Assembly: GCA_964016875.1 (NCBI GenBank) | Contig: OZ024724.1 | Span: forward strand, 51,586,438 to 51,650,437 | Source of the DNA: Fallopia convolvulus | Taxonomy: Eukaryota > Streptophyta > Magnoliopsida > Caryophyllales > Polygonaceae | DNA length: 64,000 nt | Reading direction: 5' to 3' | Part shown: piece after piece, positions 1 through 11,689 of the stretch | Numbering within the stretch: position 1 is the first letter of the stretch | Layout: each line of letters opens with the position of its first letter | Notes under the pieces: model-generated | The model's database searches: none | Told to the model about the DNA's origin: nothing | Seen by the model: the letters and a program-made list of their open reading frames with translations, nothing else | Translations under genes and position numbers: made by a program

Positions 1-2
1 CG

Positions 3-3000
3 AGGGAGTGCTACAAATCCGCCTTGAAGGCGACTGTCGCCCACCCCGCATAGCAATTACAGGAAGCCCAGGGTCCCGCGCGGAGAGCGGACCCCGAGGC
101 CGACAAGATCGAGGAAATCGCCCTCGACGAGCAGAAGCCCAGGCAAACCGTACGGGTGGGGAAGAATCTATCTCCACAGAAAAAAGCAGAATTAATCACC
201 TTCCTCAAGCGGCATAGCAGCAGTTTCGCATGGTCGCACGGGGACATGGTCGGGATCGACCCCAGCATCATCACGCACAGGCTGAACGTAGATCCTCGCC
301 ATCCCCCGGTCAAGCAGAAGAGGCGAAAATTTTCCCCAGAGCGGAACCTAATTATAGACGAGGAAGTACAAAATCTGCTCCGAACAAGGAAGATCAGGGA
401 AGTAAAATACCCGGAGTGGCTAGCAAACGTCGTGGTGGTGAGCAAGAAGAACGGCAAGTGGAGGGTCTGCATCGACTTCACGGATCTTAACAAAGCCTGC
501 CCAAAAGACTCGTTTCCCCTTCCGCACATCGACGCCATGGTGGATGCCACCGCAGGACACGAGATGCTCACCTTCATGGACGCCTTCAGCGGCTACAATC
601 AGATCAGGATGCATCCAAGAGATCAGGAGAAAACATCGTTCATCACCAGCCAGGGTACCTATTGTTACGAAGTTATGCCCTTCGGACTCAAGAACGCGGG
701 GGCCACCTACCAGCGGTTGGTCAATCGCATGTTTCAGAAGCATATCGGCAGAACCATGGAAGTCTACATCGACGATATGCTAGTAAAATCCAAGCAGGCC
801 GAGCACCACGTCCAGCACCTGGAAGAGGCCTTCAAGATCCTGGAAAGCTATCGTATGAAGCTGAACCCAACCAAATGCGCGTTCGGAGTAACATGAGGAC
901 GTTTCCTCGGGTTCGTAGTCACCCAACGAGGGATCGAAGCCCATCCTGACCAAATCAGGGCCATAGATGCCCTGCGTTCGCCTAGATGCGTAAAGGATGT
1001 GCAAAAACTAACTGGGAGAGTGGCAGCCCTCAACCGCTTCATCTCAAAGTCTTCAGATAGGTGTCGTTTGTTCTATGACGTGTTGCGGAGGAACAAGAGG
1101 TTCGAATGGACTCCAACCCATGAAGAAGCCTTCCAGCAGCTCAAACACTACTTGTCCAGTCCGACGCTGCTGTCCAAGCCTGAGGAAGGCGAGAATCTTT
1201 TCCTATACCTAGCCGTAACAAAGAACGCTGTTAGCGGAGTACTGGTACGAGAAGACGAAGGCAACCAGCTTCCCGTCTACTATGTCAGCCGCACCTTGCT
1301 CGCAACAGAGACACGTTACTCACCTCTGGAAAAACTAGTCCTCGCTCTAGTCATGGCTTCTACAAAACTGAGACCGTACTTCGAGTCGCACACGATCACA
1401 GTCCGCACCAATTACCCGTTGAAGGCCATACTAAGAAAACCAGAGATCACCGGCAGAATGGCCAAGTGGGCGATACACTTGAGCGGATTTGATATTGATT
1501 ACGAGCCGAAGGCGGCCATCCGAGCCCAAGCACTGGCAGATTTCGTGGCTGATTTCAGCCCTACAATGGATGAAGCAGCCAGACAGCAAGAAAACTTCGT
1601 GACAGAGCTAGAGTACTCCGGAACATGGACGCTGCATACGGATGGAGCTTCCAATACTCGGGGAGTAGGAATCGGGGTAGTGCTGAAATCACCCAAGGGG
1701 GACAAGATAGCTCAGGCCGTACGGTGCGCTTTCGAAGCCACCAACAACGAGTCAGAGTACGAAGCCCTCATACTGGGGCTGATGATTGCCAAAGACCTGA
1801 GTGTCGCAGAAATAGAAGTAAACTGCGACTCGCTGCTAGTTGTAAACCAGATCCTAGGAATCTTCACTACCAGAGATACCAGGATGGCAGCATACGCAGG
1901 GAAAGTCAGGGAAATCATACAGTCGTTCAAGAACTTCACTATCCAGCAAGTCCCTAGAGAAGAGAATGCGCAGGCAGACGCTCTGGCCAATTTGGCTTCT
2001 GCCCTAGATCCTGAAGAGTTCGCATCAGTCCCCCTAGTCCACGTGCTAGTTCCAGCAATCGGAAGAGAAGTTGAAGATCCTCGCCAAGATGAGGAGCGTA
2101 AGACCAGAGAAGATAGACAGACCCTGACGATCTTCGCCAGCGACGACCTTGAAGGGAATGACATGCCCCGTGAAAGAGCTCCCCAGGAGGCAGCAACGTC
2201 GAGAGATCCAAATCCCGCATCCGACATCCCGAGTGCTTCCCAAGAGTCAGAATGTTGGACGGAACCATACCTACGGTGGATCGATCGCGGACAGCTGCCG
2301 CCCGATAGGTCCGAAGCAAGAGCACTCCGAATGAGAGCCACACGGTATAGCACAAGAGACGACATTCTCTTCAAGCAATCCGCAACAGGAACCTTACTCC
2401 GTTGTGTCGCAAAATCAGAGGCGCCCAAGATACTCAAGGAATTGCATGAAGGAGAATGCGGAAACCACTCGGGGGGACGCAGTCTTTCCAACAAGGCTCT
2501 CAACTTGGGATACTATTGGCCTACCATGCGTCAAGACGCTGCAGAGTACTCTCGAAAGTGTGAAGCTCGCCAAAAGCACGCTACAACTCTTCACCAGCCG
2601 CCAGAACCGCTGCATCCGACGCTAACACCGTGGCCTTTCATGAGGTGGGGAATGGACATCGTAGGGAAGTTGCCACCATCTTCCGGACAACGAGTATTCT
2701 TCCTGGCGGTGACAGATTATTTCTCCAAATGGATCGAGGCTGAAGCGTACAAGGAAATCAAAGAATCCCACGTGATAGCTTTCATCAAAAAACACATCAT
2801 ATGCCGCTTTGGGGTCCCTTCCGAGATCGTTTGCGATAACGGATCACAATTTATTGGAAGGAAGACCCGAGATTACTGCCAGCGATGGAATATAGACCTA
2901 GTGACTTCCACTCCTCGCTGTCCACAGGCCAACGGACAAGCAGAATCTAGCAATAAGGTCATCATCAACAATCTCAAGAAGTGATTGGTGAAAGCCAAGG

Positions 3001-3491
3001 GACGCTGGGCCGACGAACTACCGTACGTTTTGTGGGCCGACAGAACCACTCCAAAAGCCGCCACGGGACAATCTCCCTTTTCCCTGGTATACGGTTGCGA
3101 GGCAGTAATACCGGTCGAGGTCACTGTGCCAACTGCACGATATGGGTTACAGACGCTCGATCAGAACGCCGCCAAGTTAGCCGCCAACCTCGACACCTTG
3201 GAAGAACTAAGGGAAAGGGCCCGACTGCGCCTGGCCAGACACCAGCAACAAGTGGCCCGAAGCTACAACAAAAATGTACGGATAAGAGCCTTCACCATCG
3301 GCGAATGGGTCCTCCGAAAGGTCTTCCAAAACACCATCGAAGTGAATGCCGGGAAGCTAGCTCCCGCGTGGGAAGGACCCTACAAGATAGTCGGTATCAC
3401 CGGGCAAGGAGCATACCGGCTAGAATCCAAAGAAGGGAAGCCCATTCCGCGTAGCTGGAACGCCACGCACTTACGGAGATACCACTTCTAG
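3..3491 (+). pseudogene. pol: Tat pol: RT, RNase H, archaeal-type RNase H, integrase (broken)
   Basis: One reading frame runs from base 3 to the stop at 3489-3491, cut by TAG at 51-53, TGA at 894-896 and TGA at 2982-2984. RT covers about 340-900, with catalytic YIDDM at 765-779. The gypsy RNase H lies at about 1200-1450. The second RNase H at about 1630-2010 keeps its acidic residues in HTDGA, ESEYEAL, NCDSL and QADALA. Integrase has an HHCC finger at about 2440-2590, a DDE core at about 2640-2960 (GMDIVG, VCDNGSQF, GQAESS) and the usual C-terminal tail ending in THLRRYHF. The last zinc-finger cysteine is replaced by arginine (CGC at 2568-2570). No indels are seen between the stops, so decay is by substitution. 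The upstream part of the polyprotein is outside the window. Confidence 0.9.
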
Positions 3492-4472
3492 AAGAATAAC
3501 CAAGTCGCCAGAAACGGCCGAATAAACTCAAGTAAGATCTAAACAACGACGTAAGCTCGGTAAAAATCAATCAGGTAAATAGCTTCCTTTTTTAATACAT
3601 GTGTTACTCATCCTCAGAAAAAGGAGAGACAACGGAAAATAACAACAATGTTCTTTCGGAGGAGTTACTCTCGGCAGCTACCGCCAGAAAAGAGGAACCT
3701 CAAAAAACAGAAGTAAAACAAACAAACGGTAACAAGCCATTCGTAAGAAAAAAAAGACACAATCAATGCTTTATTTGTGTTCGAATGACGATCTTTACAA
3801 GCTTGTTAAACAGGGTACGGAAAATAATCTCCCAGACGCCCGCCTTCCGGCAGATTCGCCAGCTACAAACGGCCGCTTCGCAGAAGCTCGCCAGCCGGCA
3901 GTCCAGGGCAAGACCCCGCGTCGCCAGTTCCACCGAGCAAGCGCCAGATCATCGACGGAGATCGTCAGGGCACAGCTGGAAACGACGGATCTCGTCCTTC
4001 GCGCGCCTCCAGGCAGGTAATTCCTTTTAACCAGCAGGGGCTTGAAGGTCAAACTTCGGGTCACCCATAACCCTGGTTAAGGTTTTTTCCTCACCTCTTC
4101 GAGCCATAGCTATGCACCACTTGAAAACACCTAGCCACCTGTAGGGGCTACGTGGACACCGATCGGCACGGAGCAGAGAAGTACCTGCACGGAAAGCCAG
4201 CACAAAAAGAAAAGAGAAAAACGCAAGCAAAACGCGACGAAAGCAAAAGCATAACAAACAGATAAACACCCCCGCCCCATGACGGGGGGCAAAGCGTCCA
4301 AAAAAAGTGTTCGTGGCCACGCCACCACCAGAGAAACCCTCACCAGACGCCCGATGAACGGCACGCCAGTGAGGTACCACTTGTCCTTCATTAATATCGT
4401 CCCCAAAAGAAAACAAAAAGCAAACTTTACAAACGGCCCGTGCCACCAGACTTCTTCACATTCTTAGGATCT
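3492..4472 (+). other. Spacer between pol and the antisense gene of the Tat element
   Basis: No coding signal is convincing here. Open frames such as 3599-4030 have low-complexity composition and no recognisable domain. The position matches the non-coding stretch that Tat elements carry downstream of pol. Confidence 0.5.
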
Positions 4473-6327
4473 TCACGCAGGGTTTCCAGAAGCAACCGTC
4501 TCCTCCCCCTGGTCATCACCTTCCGGGTGCGCTTGCCCAGCCACCGTCGGAGAACTCAACAGGGAAGCAATACGAGCCGAAGGCACACCGCCAGGGAAAG
4601 TATCTAGAAATTGCTCGTTGAACTTGTCCGCATCCCCCACAGAAAGCTTCCCCGCTTCGAATTCCCTAATGGTCTCCAGCCGCGCCAGCATACTGAAGAA
4701 CGCCCCAATATCCTCCGCGTCTGCCTTTCCCATAGAAAGCATGCTAGCAGCTTTGGCTTCGAGCTCCTTCACTTTGGCCTCCTTGATAGCAATGGTGCGT
4801 TCTAGCTCCGCGACACGAGCCTTTGCAACTGCCTCTTCAGCAACTAGAGCCTTAGCCCGGGCAGCAGACCGTTCTCGCGCTTTGTCGATTTCCTCACGAT
4901 GCTTGGCGACTTCCTGCTTCCTCCGCTCGTAATCTGCGAACTCCTTGTCCATCTCGTCAATAAACAAGCCGACCTCCTGGAAGAGCTGCATATGCCAGGA
5001 AGGACAAGTCTGAAAGTGGCCGAAAGTTAAAGACTAACTTAACCCAATAAAGCCAACAGTGCAAGGGGCTAGTTACCTTCCAAGCTCCGAGGCCAACCTC
5101 GGTCTCCATCGCATGAGCAGACGCAGGGGCAGGGTGCTTCTTGAAGTTGGGATCCCGGTACCGTTGGAGAGATTGCCACTCAGAAGAGGCGTCATCCTGA
5201 AGCTCGAGGGAATCATCGTTGCTCCGAGCGGGACGTTTGTGTAAAACCTTAGGGACCTCCTGAGACTCCCTCTTGACACCTTGGGCAGCTGGAGGTCTCG
5301 AATCACCCGATCGAGTCTTCTTAAGGATCAAATCCGAGGCAGAAAAGGAAGAACCCGATCTACGTGCGCGAGTTTCTGAAACAAAAGACAGCAAGGGTCA
5401 AGTATGCACAACGGAAACCAGGGTAAACTAATAAACGAGGGTACTCACCCACAGAAGGACCAGAAGCGAGGGTTGAAGTCGGCGCCACAGACATCTTGAC
5501 AATAGGTAGGCGAACCTTCTCAGAGCCCGACGAAGTGGCACTATCCTCTTCCTCCGAAGATTCGTCCGATGGATCAGAAAGAGATGCCCCGAACGTCCTC
5601 TGTGCAGAAGTTAGTTGGAAGAGCCTCGACAAAACCCTCTCCGAGTGACTAGGCGGTTCGACGTTGTCTGGAATGCCTGCAGAGATAGATAAACAGAGGG
5701 TGAGTAGGCGTCAAGAAAAGATCGCCTTGTAATACAGGAGGAAAAACGAGGTAATCTTACTAGCCGGATTCCATTTGTCATGCAAAAACAGGCGACTCTC
5801 AGGGGTCAGAGACGCAATCTCGACAAAGAAAAAACGGTTTGCCCACCCCTTCCCATTGACCTTTGTGTTTAAGACAAGCGGCTGGCGAGCGGTTCGAGAC
5901 TGTAAGATGAACCGACCTCGTCTCACCGTAGTAATACGGTAAGCCTGGAGCAGATCGGAAACCGTAAAGTCTACCCCGGCGACCTCCGCCATCTTACTAA
6001 CCCAAGAGAGGATCTTCCAAGCGGAGGGAAGTAGTTGAGCAGGAGAAAGTTTAAAACGGGCTAAGAATTCCTGGACAATAGGAGGAAAAGGGAATCGACA
6101 AGAGATGGTGAACGGAAACTCGAAGAAGCATACCCAACCAGGACGAACCCAGTCAGAATGTTCCTCCCCTGGACATACAACAACTACCCCCCCCCCCCCG
6201 GAAAGCCACCCTCTAAAAGGATCTGGTTCATCTCCTCTAAGCCCATGGTGTTTGGAACTCGATCGCACTCTTGAAGTATACCCGAGGGAGAAAAACCATG
6301 CCGAGAAGACATTCTATCCCTCGCCAT
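4473..6327 (-). pseudogene. Antisense spliced ORF of the Tat element (gypsy-type transposon aORF)
   Basis: A model with four exons fits on the minus strand: 6327-5761, 5676-5449, 5375-5077 and 4985-4473. Introns are GT-AG (5760-5677, 5448-5376, 5076-4986), with donors GTAAGA, GTGAGT and GTAACT and pyrimidine-rich acceptors in the first two. Junction phases 1, 1 and 0 agree. Exon 1 has the globular region typical of Tat antisense proteins (motifs PPIVQEFLARF, LLPSAWKIL, WANRFFFVE). Exons 2-3 are Ser/Glu rich. Exon 4 is a long coiled coil of Ala, Glu, Lys and Arg. A start at 6327 or 6312 is in a different frame from the rest of exon 1; the switch falls in a run of 13 C at 6187-6199, so this copy has a homopolymer frameshift or an assembly error. 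Related antisense ORFs are known in Tat elements, but their function is not established. Confidence 0.65.
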
Positions 6328-6594
6328 AGAAATGTGAAAAGAAAACTGGAAACGAAGAAGAAGGAAGAGATGAGTCGTACCTCGGGAGAGATCGCTAACA
6401 GAGCAATGGAGTAAAGAGTCCCTTCCGTGAGGCGCAGTAAATAAAGACGACTGACGTCTTTTCACCTGCCAGAGAAAGCGCGTAGAGAAATCTCCGCCCT
6501 ACACGTGTGGGATCCGAGATAGCTAAGATCCCGGAAACCAACAGGCAAAAAGATTCGGTAAAATTTTGAATTCACACGAATCTTTTGGGGCTAT

Positions 6595-7062
6595 TGTTGG
6601 GCCCAAAGGTTTAACCAGTCCGCGGTTAGCCCAGCCCATTAACACTTGAGCCCAGAAGTCGTACCAGATTTACCATCGTTGTCTCCAAGCCGAGAAACTC
6701 GGGAGAAACCGTTCGACAAGGCCACTCGGAAGATGGGGCAAGCGACGTGGGGAGATGGAGTCAGGAGGTGGAAACGACGACGAGTATATAGTGAGGGATT
6801 AGCCCATAGAAGAAAGAGGAGATCGAGCACTTGTAATCGAGCCATTGTAATCCTCAGTTTCTTTCAAATACAAAAGCTTGCTTTGTTCATTAAATTTCGT
6901 GTCGATCGACTAGATATTCCCTACGAACTTACAAAATCATCTTCGAAGATCTCTGGTCGGAAATTGACCAGAACACGTACGTTGTACTCTCTATCTGTTT
7001 TAATTTTGTTCACTAAATACAATAGCAAATAAAGCAACGTCATCAATTATTCTAATCTAACA
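6595..7062 (+). repeat. 3' LTR of the Tat element
   Basis: It begins TGTTGGGCCC directly after a G-rich stretch (TTTTGGGG at 6583-6590) that can serve as polypurine tract, and ends TCTAATCTAACA, giving TG...CA ends and 468 bp. A TATA-like element lies near 6785-6790, followed by a short transcribed-type segment rich in TTGTAATC-like motifs. The partner LTR is outside the window. Confidence 0.75.
6785..6790 (+). promoter_or_regulatory. TATA-like box in the Tat 3' LTR
   Basis: The sequence tatata lies in a GC-richer context about 190 bp into the LTR, the usual place of an LTR core promoter. The call is based on position and sequence only. Confidence 0.4.
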
Positions 7063-7443
7063 GTTGGGAAAAAAATGCAATTAGTGAAAATTAAAGGAGA
7101 TATTATTCTCTGTATTATTTATCTTTCAAACAAAAGATTACGATGGGCCCTCAAAATCTCTCGTAGTCATAGTCTAATGAATTAAGCGGATAGGTGAGCT
7201 GGAGAAAATTCTGGTTGTGATACTCAGTGAAATAGGATCATCTCAGAATCTGTAGGAATCTTGAAAACTAATATACCCGTATCCTCATAGGCTACTTGCT
7301 AACAACTATTCAAATGCCAAGTCTAGTTTAATTAATATCCATGTCATGATTCATTATTATCACATATGATTAATTAATATATAGTTATATTTTATATTTT
7401 ATATATTTTAATATCGATATAAAAAGTATTTGTTTTTGATATA
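7063..7443. other. AT-rich stretch, no gene seen
   Basis: Flanking sequence between the Tat LTR and the next solo LTR. I see no coding frame or repeat structure in it. Confidence 0.5.
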
Positions 7444-8365
7444 TGTTGTAGGATCGATGATAGTGTTAGTTCAATATAAAAACGAGAACTATTTCAATAA
7501 CGGTTTCCTTATGCAGTGGAATTAAAAGCAAACAAACAAGGATTCAAAGTAGAGTAAACATGCAAGCACACAATTCCTTTATAGAAAAACCTCATTTCAA
7601 CTAACAAATTAAATGGACAAACCGCTATCTTCCTTGAAGGATTTTAAATGATAGATTTATTGATTGATTGGTTCCTTAGTTACATAGTACAAATCAGAAC
7701 TTCTCTGTTATTAGCAATCGTCGTCCTAGCAATACTATTGGATGTGGTTTCCGGATGTGGTTCCCTTTAGCGCGCATTGGAAACGTCTTCCATGTCGTCG
7801 TTGAGATCGTACACTCAACTCTGACTTCTTCCGGTTATTCTTCTTTGTAGATTGAATCTTGGTTACTCCTAGATCACTCTCAAGCTCTTGTTGCTCTCAG
7901 GCTTAACTTGTTCTACTATTCTTTCGGGTGAGTGATAACCTAATCTAGCTCCATCGCTTTCTATTTATATGAGAGACCTTGACCAAAAGACACTTCTATG
8001 ATTTTTCTTTTCGGGCACAAGACTTGGTTCCTAATGACCAACATACCTTTGGGTGATTCTTTTCCTCTCGGACACTTATGCTCTTTTGCCTTGCCGCCCA
8101 AGCCAGTTTCACAAAGTCTCTTTTGTCCTTCATCATTTGACATGTTAGTCTCGTTACTTAGGGAACTTTTCCATAGCTTTGCACGTTGTTTCCTTCGTAA
8201 TTTTTGAAAATCCTAATTTCCCTAGAATACTGAAATATACACATTAGTTCCTAATGGCGCGCGTTTGTTATTATCAAAACTCATAGAAGGATACGTTGTT
8301 TCAGTATTCGAAACTACCAATTTCTAATATTGTTTCAATATATGTGATCTAATACTGTTCCAACA
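7444..8365 (-). mobile_element. Probable solo LTR of a copia (SIRE-like) element
   Basis: Read on the minus strand it starts TGTTGGAACAG and ends CAACA. It contains GAGTTTTGATAATAACAAA near its start, a motif I associate with SIRE-type copia LTRs, and a TATA box (CATATAAATAG) around 7960-7972. No primer-binding site or internal region is attached at either side, so a solo LTR left by recombination is the simplest reading. A clean 5-bp target duplication was not found, so the exact ends are uncertain. Confidence 0.55.
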
Positions 8366-8557
8366 TATGCGATATAGCATGTACATCAAAGACAGCACTC
8401 GATCACGACCATATCCGAATTTGATATTTTAATATCATTCACACTCATCCTTGATATTCATACTAATATAAATACCCAATATCTCATATTTTTGATATCA
8501 ATATCAAATGAACCCTAGATTTCCATCAAAAAACCATTTCTTTGTTAAGGTACCTAA

Positions 8558-8845
8558 GGGATCATTTGGTATTGATACCAAGGATATAAGATATCCAATA
8601 TCGATTTATATGAATATCAAGTGATATTAAAATCTCGAGTATATATATGAATATGAGTGATATCTGTGATATATTAGTTTTTTAGTATCGGAGCTTATAT
8701 TAAAATAATACTCTGATACCACTTTAATATCGATATATATGAGTAAATATACTTTAATATTGATATTAGAATATATCAAACACCAGATATATAAATACCA
8801 GTCATATTTATATATACTTACACCTGATCTAGATACAAACGGTCC
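8558..8845. mobile_element. Candidate MITE, AT-rich with GATAT-rich interior
   Basis: The ends form an imperfect inverted repeat, GGGATCATTTGGTAT on the left and ATACAAACGGTCC on the right, flanked by TAA and TTA. The interior is dense in gatat/atatc words. Ends of the type GGG(N)CNTTTGGTA occur in several DNA-transposon families, so the superfamily is left open. Confidence 0.35.
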
Positions 8846-10759
8846 TTATAGTATTTTTTTTATAACGTTGTACTAAATAAAATATTTTTATGCATTTAGC
8901 TAACGAGATGTATAGATCGACATACAATTACAAATTCAATACATCAAAGAGTATATATAAAATTTTACCAAATATATGCTAAACGTACCCAATTCACCCA
9001 CGACTCCACGAGTGATTACTAATGAGACATTATATATGAATGATTTGACAAGTAATATATAGAAGAATCTACCAAGCCAAGGTGGTATGGACATAAAATC
9101 TTATCGGGTAAAATATATGATATATCGGATAACTTGCACCCATCATCCCATACTATTATATGCTCCATCGATCTATTTGATTCTTTCTCCATCTTTACTC
9201 CGTACGTGTCTACCATCTCCCATACATACGACAAATTGCCACTTGATTGTAGACATATAAATCTCTACTTAATTACACTATTATATATATATTCTTTTAT
9301 TTATATCAAGTTATGATCGAGCATTGGTATCTTACTATCTTATACTCCTGATCATATATATGACGACTGAAACCAATACAATTCATTGCTCAGATGTGTG
9401 CTTGTATGATTAAATAACGTTTAAAGATGCCACGATTGGGACTAAGAGAATAAAATATTACAGTGATCAAGTCACTGTCAAATGGGACATGTATTTCAAC
9501 AATACAATTAATGTTCCAAAGTTGAAAAATACGTACATGCACTTAGTATAGCTAGGAAAAAAGTAATTAGTAATAATTAATAAAAATGTCAACCGGCCCC
9601 AAATTATGAAATATGAAATTAATTGTATGTTTATATGGAAAGAAGAGGTCGATAGACATATTAGCCCACAATTCATTCCAACTTGTCGTGTAATGGCAGC
9701 TTGTTGATTTAGAGAAGATGGTGGGTGATGTAACAGATAAGAGGACAAAGGATTTGATTATTTGATTGGTAGGAACAAAAGCCAACTGGCCCAAATTCAA
9801 CTTGGATTAATTATTCATTACTTTCAATTATTAATCATATCATATTTTTAAGGAGAGAAATTAGGACACTCTTGAGGAGAACGTCTTATAGCATCTCTAC
9901 TGATAAAATTTTAGAAATTTAAGTCAATTGCAAGTAAAATAAAAGAATCATGATAAAACGATCCAACAATGAAGTCTGCCGCAGAGTAGCAATCTCTAAA
10001 GACGTGCGCGATACTCCAACTTTGAAAATGGGCCAAGAAGCAAAGGATGTCACACCTGATCAACTCAATCTCCCGCGCACAACACCGGCCACCAAAGATG
10101 GCATTAACCAGCTGCAGATTATCGCTCTCGATCTGGATATGATAAATGCCACGTCGGGTGACTTCAAGAATTCCATGTCGAAAAGCGATGGTCTCTAAAT
10201 AATCAGACCGGACTGTCGACCGATTAGTTCACCGTTGAAATGGATTGAATAATATTAATCATATCATTTGATACCTTTAATTTTTTTTCCAAATAAAGGA
10301 GGAATAAATTAGAATAATATTCCAAGCTAAGTCTTGAAAATCAAAACCAAATAAATAATTATTATTTAATTTGTATTCATTAAAAATCTAATCAAATTAT
10401 GTATATAGTATAGTAGTACGTAGAATTAATTAAGTTGCGTGTACAATGGTGGTGATGGTAGGTATCTTCAAAAGATACTTGCAGATTCCCTTTCTCACCT
10501 TCTCCCACTTGGCGTGAGATTCACAACTTCCATTGTTTGTTTTTTTATTTAAGAAAATGAAGAAAAAGATAGACGATGAAATTATTTTGGAGAAATTATA
10601 TAGGCGGACACAACCAGAACAAGTCACAAATGCAGTCACGCAGCAGAGGTGAAAAATGTGCAAAGAATGTTTCCTGCCCGCAACAAATCATTGATGGCAC
10701 CCACACCCCAATATATGGGGTCCAATTTTCAAGAGTTTGTACTTGTATATACGACCCAA
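8846..10759. other. AT-rich intergenic region without recognisable genes
   Basis: Only short, low-complexity open frames occur and none shows a domain. The composition is much richer in A and T than the host gene exons. Confidence 0.45.
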
Positions 10760-10916
10760 ACATTTTCCGCTGGGTTTACATTTTCTTGTAGAGCCTCCTT
10801 TAAACTCTTTGCATTTCTTGTTGGAGAACTTTGAGGGTCGTATTTTCTCTCGGCTTTCGAGAGTTTAGTTCGCCCCTCCGCTAGGGCTATGCCCTTCTTT
10901 GATCAAAAAAAAAAAA
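10760..10916 (+). repeat. Possible poly(A)-tailed retroposon 3' end
   Basis: A GC-richer segment with gctagggctatgcccttc ends in gatc plus 12 A (10905-10916), resembling the 3' end of a plant LINE. No coding part is attached and the left boundary is arbitrary. Confidence 0.3.
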
Positions 10917-11328
10917 TTCACAATACATGACTAGAAAAGAATACTAATAATGTTAATTCTACTCATATAAGACAGGAGAAAATATACGTATCGTCATAAA
11001 AATGATGGTATATACAATAATAAAGACAACTATGCTATGAAATATCTCATCTTTTTGATGTTTTTATCCATTTTTTTAATTTTATTTTAGGAAGTTATGC
11101 ATGAATCTCATAACTCCAAAAAAAAAAATTCTCATCGTAGATCCGCGTTATTTTTCGAGCGCTTCTATCGGTCGTCTTGATTGATTCGTCGGGAACTTAA
11201 AATGTGATTTCTTGGATTTTGCGTCGTTGAGGTGACCACAACATATTAGTCGTTTCGACCGACGAGCCACCGTTGGAAATATTTCCCAATGAGTGGATTT
11301 TACCTCTCTCTCTCTATATATATATATA

Positions 11329-11411
11329 TTTGAGACTAATTCAAGAATTTGAATGTATTGTGAATGGATGAAACTAGTGTAATTGAATAGATAAACAATG
11401 AGATGAAAATC

Positions 11412-11451
<40 letters not shown>

Positions 11452-11534
11452 GATTTTCATCTCATTGTTTATCTATTCAATTACACTAGTTTCATCCATT
11501 CACAATACATTCAAATTCTTGAATTAGTCTCAAA
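11329..11534. repeat. Perfect 206-bp palindrome with (AT)n centre
   Basis: Each base of the left arm (11329-11431) pairs with the right arm (11432-11534), read by eye without a mismatch. The centre is an AT dinucleotide run at about 11415-11448 between cctc and gagg, and the outer ends are tttgagac and gtctcaaa. The left flank is a (CT)n(AT)n tract; the right flank is unique sequence. The perfect arms imply a recent origin or ongoing homogenisation. A foldback element, an siRNA-type hairpin locus or an inverted-read assembly artefact are all possible. Confidence 0.85.
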
Positions 11535-11689
11535 GATGGCTCCGTAATGGCTCATTGAAAAAATTAATGTAAGTAAATTATTTATCTTATTTTAACATTA
11601 GATTTAAATTTATTGATTTTTTACATCATATTATACGATATTGTGTTTTAAATATTAATTGTACCTAGTCGTTAACGAGAGGAGGAGCA

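Larger units (their letters stand above)
1..7062 (+). mobile_element. Ty3/gypsy retrotransposon, Tat lineage, 5' part outside window
   Basis: The visible order is pol (reverse transcriptase, RNase H, a second RNase H, integrase), a non-coding spacer, a gene on the opposite strand, a G-rich tract and a 3' LTR. A second, archaeal-type RNase H after the gypsy RNase H, together with an antisense gene between pol and the 3' LTR, is known for plant Tat elements (Retand, Ogre and Grande relatives), so the lineage call is firm. The 5' LTR, gag and protease lie left of the window. The five bases after the 3' LTR are gttgg, but the target duplication cannot be tested without the left end. Three in-frame stops in pol make the copy non-autonomous. 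Confidence 0.9.

Noticed and set aside
3599..4030. 143-codon open frame downstream of Tat pol
   Set aside because: Low-complexity Arg/Ser/Thr composition, no domain, and it lies in a spacer that is non-coding in related elements.
8400..8830. Satellite array built on gatat words
   Set aside because: The words are frequent but there is no regular period or unit length; AT-rich low complexity inside a candidate MITE fits better.
11281..11330. Microsatellite (CT)n(AT)n as a separate feature of note
   Set aside because: Short simple repeat with no further structure; mentioned only as the flank of the palindrome.
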